This document shows positions 6,019 through 6,712 of a DNA stretch of 6,712 nucleotides, one piece after another. This DNA is from Desulfobacterales bacterium. GTDB taxonomy: Bacteria > Desulfobacterota > Desulfobacteria > Desulfobacterales > Desulfobacteraceae. A program made the position numbers and the translations under genes. Position 1 is the stretch's first letter. The number at the start of each line of letters is the position of its first letter. Location: positions 1-6,712 of the forward strand of contig JAKSBO010001162.1 in NCBI GenBank assembly GCA_022361095.1, in the 5' to 3' direction. The notes below the pieces were generated by a model, which was not told the DNA's origin, did not search any database, and saw nothing but the letters and a program-made list of their open reading frames with translations.

Positions 6019-6294
6019 CTAAGTTAATGACATTTGGCGTGCCAACTGCACAATGTAATGAAAATAAGCAGTTATACGGGAAAGAAAGGATAAAAAATCT
6101 TCCCTGGCGGCATTGATGAAAAAATGCCCGCCTTGCAGGCCGATCAACTCAAAGGAATCCGTGATATATCGTTTCCATGGAGCCATAACTGATTTTGGAG
6201 CCTCATCATCCACAACACCTTAAATGGCTGTTATCAGTATGTTAATGGGCGCTTTCTCTTTTAGGGTATACTTTTCCTCAATTGACCAAATCCA
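6019..6294 (-). pseudogene. Type II thioesterase (GrsT/YbtT-like), C-terminal remnant with in-frame stop
   Basis: In one minus-strand frame from 6294 to the TAG at 6019, the translation runs EEKYTLKEKAPINILITAI, stop, GVVDDEAPKSVMAPWKRYI, then FELIGLQGGHFFINAAREDF. This is the C-terminal third of an alpha/beta-hydrolase thioesterase of the editing type found with nonribosomal peptide and polyketide synthases. The segment before the stop is the PITAFGG-like beta strand, DD holds the catalytic Asp (about 6210-6205), and GGHFF holds the catalytic His (about 6126-6124). The TAA at 6220-6222 interrupts the frame exactly between the strand and the Asp motif. The N-terminal part with the GHSMGG nucleophile elbow is missing. 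In siderophore loci such enzymes (YbtT, PchC) clear mis-primed carrier domains. The remnant suggests a synthase once lay nearby, but this is inference. The gene is certainly not functional as read. Confidence 0.72.
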
Positions 6295-6419
6295 TTAGGT
6301 ACCAGGCATATCGCGTTACTTATCTGACACAGCTATTCCTGAGCAGAGCGGATACGGATGAAAAGGCCATATTATGAAAACCGCCAATTCTGACATAGAC
6401 AGTCGTTTGCAGTGAAACT
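6295..6419. other. Unassigned spacer between thioesterase remnant and IS200/IS605 hairpins
   Basis: I recognise no gene here on either strand. Short minus-strand frames read into it, but none continues the thioesterase, so its missing N-terminal part is not simply hidden by a frameshift that I can see. The boundary of the IS200/IS605 element should lie toward its right side, near 6395-6415. Confidence 0.35.
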
Positions 6420-6438
6420 CCACCCGCATAGCGGGTGG
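6420..6438. repeat. Perfect 8-bp hairpin, candidate IS200/IS605 end structure
   Basis: CCACCCGC at 6420-6427 and GCGGGTGG at 6431-6438 form a perfect stem around an ATA loop. It lies beyond the 3' end of the tnpA gene. IS200/IS605 transposases recognise subterminal imperfect or perfect hairpins at each end, so this is the best candidate for the element's right-end hairpin. Confidence 0.55.
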
Positions 6439-6447
6439 CCTCAGGAA

Positions 6448-6464
6448 GCCCCCTCAAAGGGGGC
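6448..6464. repeat. Perfect 6-bp GC hairpin downstream of tnpA
   Basis: GCCCCC (6448-6453) and GGGGGC (6459-6464) pair around TCAAA. On the plus strand TTTAATT follows closely, so it could also stop transcription entering the element from the left. On the minus strand no T-run follows. Confidence 0.45.
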
Positions 6465-6478
6465 GTTTAATTGAGGAA

Positions 6479-6493
6479 AGCCCCGCTGGGGCT
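6479..6493. repeat. Perfect 6-bp hairpin overlapping the tnpA stop codon
   Basis: AGCCCC (6479-6484) and GGGGCT (6488-6493) pair around GCT. The stem overlaps the TAG stop of tnpA at 6492-6494. It is part of a series of three hairpins in about 75 bases. Confidence 0.45.
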
Positions 6494-6712
6494 ATTTAAA
6501 ATCCAGTTCTAATTGACGTTGTTCATTCTTTTCTTGTTTACGGATGTATGCTCTAACCGTTGTTTCATCCAATCCTACCGTGCTTACACAATAAGCGCTT
6601 GTCCAAAAACTCAGGCCCGTGGTTTTTTGGGAACCCAGAATCCTTCTATGAATTCTGACCGCACTTTTCCCTTTTATAAAGCCTATTGTGTTGGCCACAT
6701 TATATTTCGGGG
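6492..6712 (-). CDS. tnpA: IS200/IS605-family transposase TnpA, C-terminal part
   Basis: The frame enters from the right edge and stops at 6492. It reads PKYNVANTIGFIKGKSAVRI, then FWTSAYCVSTVGLDETTVRA and YIRKQEKNEQRQLELDF. This matches the C-terminal half of Y1 (HUH) transposases: the IGFIKGKSA helix, the GYFVSTVG-like strand, and the catalytic-helix signature Y-I-x-x-Q in YIRKQ, where the Tyr attacks DNA and the Gln helps bind metal. The HUH motif lies outside the window, so activity cannot be judged. The TnpA form acts as a dimer on single-stranded DNA and recognises subterminal hairpins, which are present just past the stop. In the part visible there is no frameshift. Confidence 0.88.
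   Translation of the reverse strand, partial: PKYNVANTIGFIKGKSAVRIHRRILGSQKTTGLSFWTSAYCVSTVGLDETTVRAYIRKQEKNEQRQLELDFK

Noticed and set aside
6003..6305. GGTACCAG occurring at both edges of the thioesterase remnant (6003-6010 and 6298-6305) as a target duplication
   Set aside because: Eight bases, with no extension of the match and no mobile element precisely between the copies; chance is a sufficient explanation.
1..6712. CRISPR arrays, tRNA or rRNA genes
   Set aside because: No regularly spaced repeats and no tRNA- or rRNA-like conserved segments were seen on either strand.

Overview
The window looks like a Gram-negative bacterial accessory region, because it has a TonB-dependent outer-membrane receptor with a signal peptide and a C-terminal aromatic residue. 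A Desulfobacterota-like host is my guess from the style of the RND, group II intron and insertion-sequence pieces; it is not proven here. Base composition is patchy: the ABC transporter is visibly AT-rich and the RND remnant GC-rich, which fits a mosaic built by transfer and rearrangement.

Layout, left to right. Positions 1-1181 (minus) hold the N-terminal two thirds of a fused permease/ATPase ABC transporter that runs off the left edge. Positions 1209-1944 (minus) hold a broken IS630-family transposase with an internal deletion, a frame change and a missing N-terminus. Positions 1945-2190 (minus) hold the last ~80 codons of an RND/MMPL-type transporter, abutting the stop codon of an intact TonB-dependent receptor (2192-4189, minus). 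A candidate promoter and a pair of 14-bp direct repeats 21 bp apart lie upstream of the receptor. An intact AraC-family regulator follows (4515-5507, minus). From about 5677 there is a 5' fragment of a group II intron with the first codons of its reverse transcriptase. Next, on the minus strand, is the C-terminal remnant of a type II thioesterase carrying an in-frame stop (6019-6294). At the right edge is the C-terminal part of an IS200/IS605 TnpA (6492-6712, minus) with three perfect hairpins at and beyond its 3' end.

Reading: an AraC regulator, a FyuA-like receptor, a YbtP/YbtQ-like ABC half-transporter and a YbtT/GrsT-like thioesterase are the accessory parts of a yersiniabactin/pyochelin-type siderophore locus. 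All lie on the same strand. Three unrelated classes of mobile DNA (DDE transposase, group II intron, HUH transposase) have broken up the locus. The regulator and receptor look intact, which would suit uptake of a siderophore, possibly one made by other cells. The assignment to siderophores, as opposed to another TonB-dependent ligand, is inference from family resemblance and gene company. I see no clear case for a wholly new system; the most distinctive signals are the operator-like repeat pair and the eroded siderophore island.
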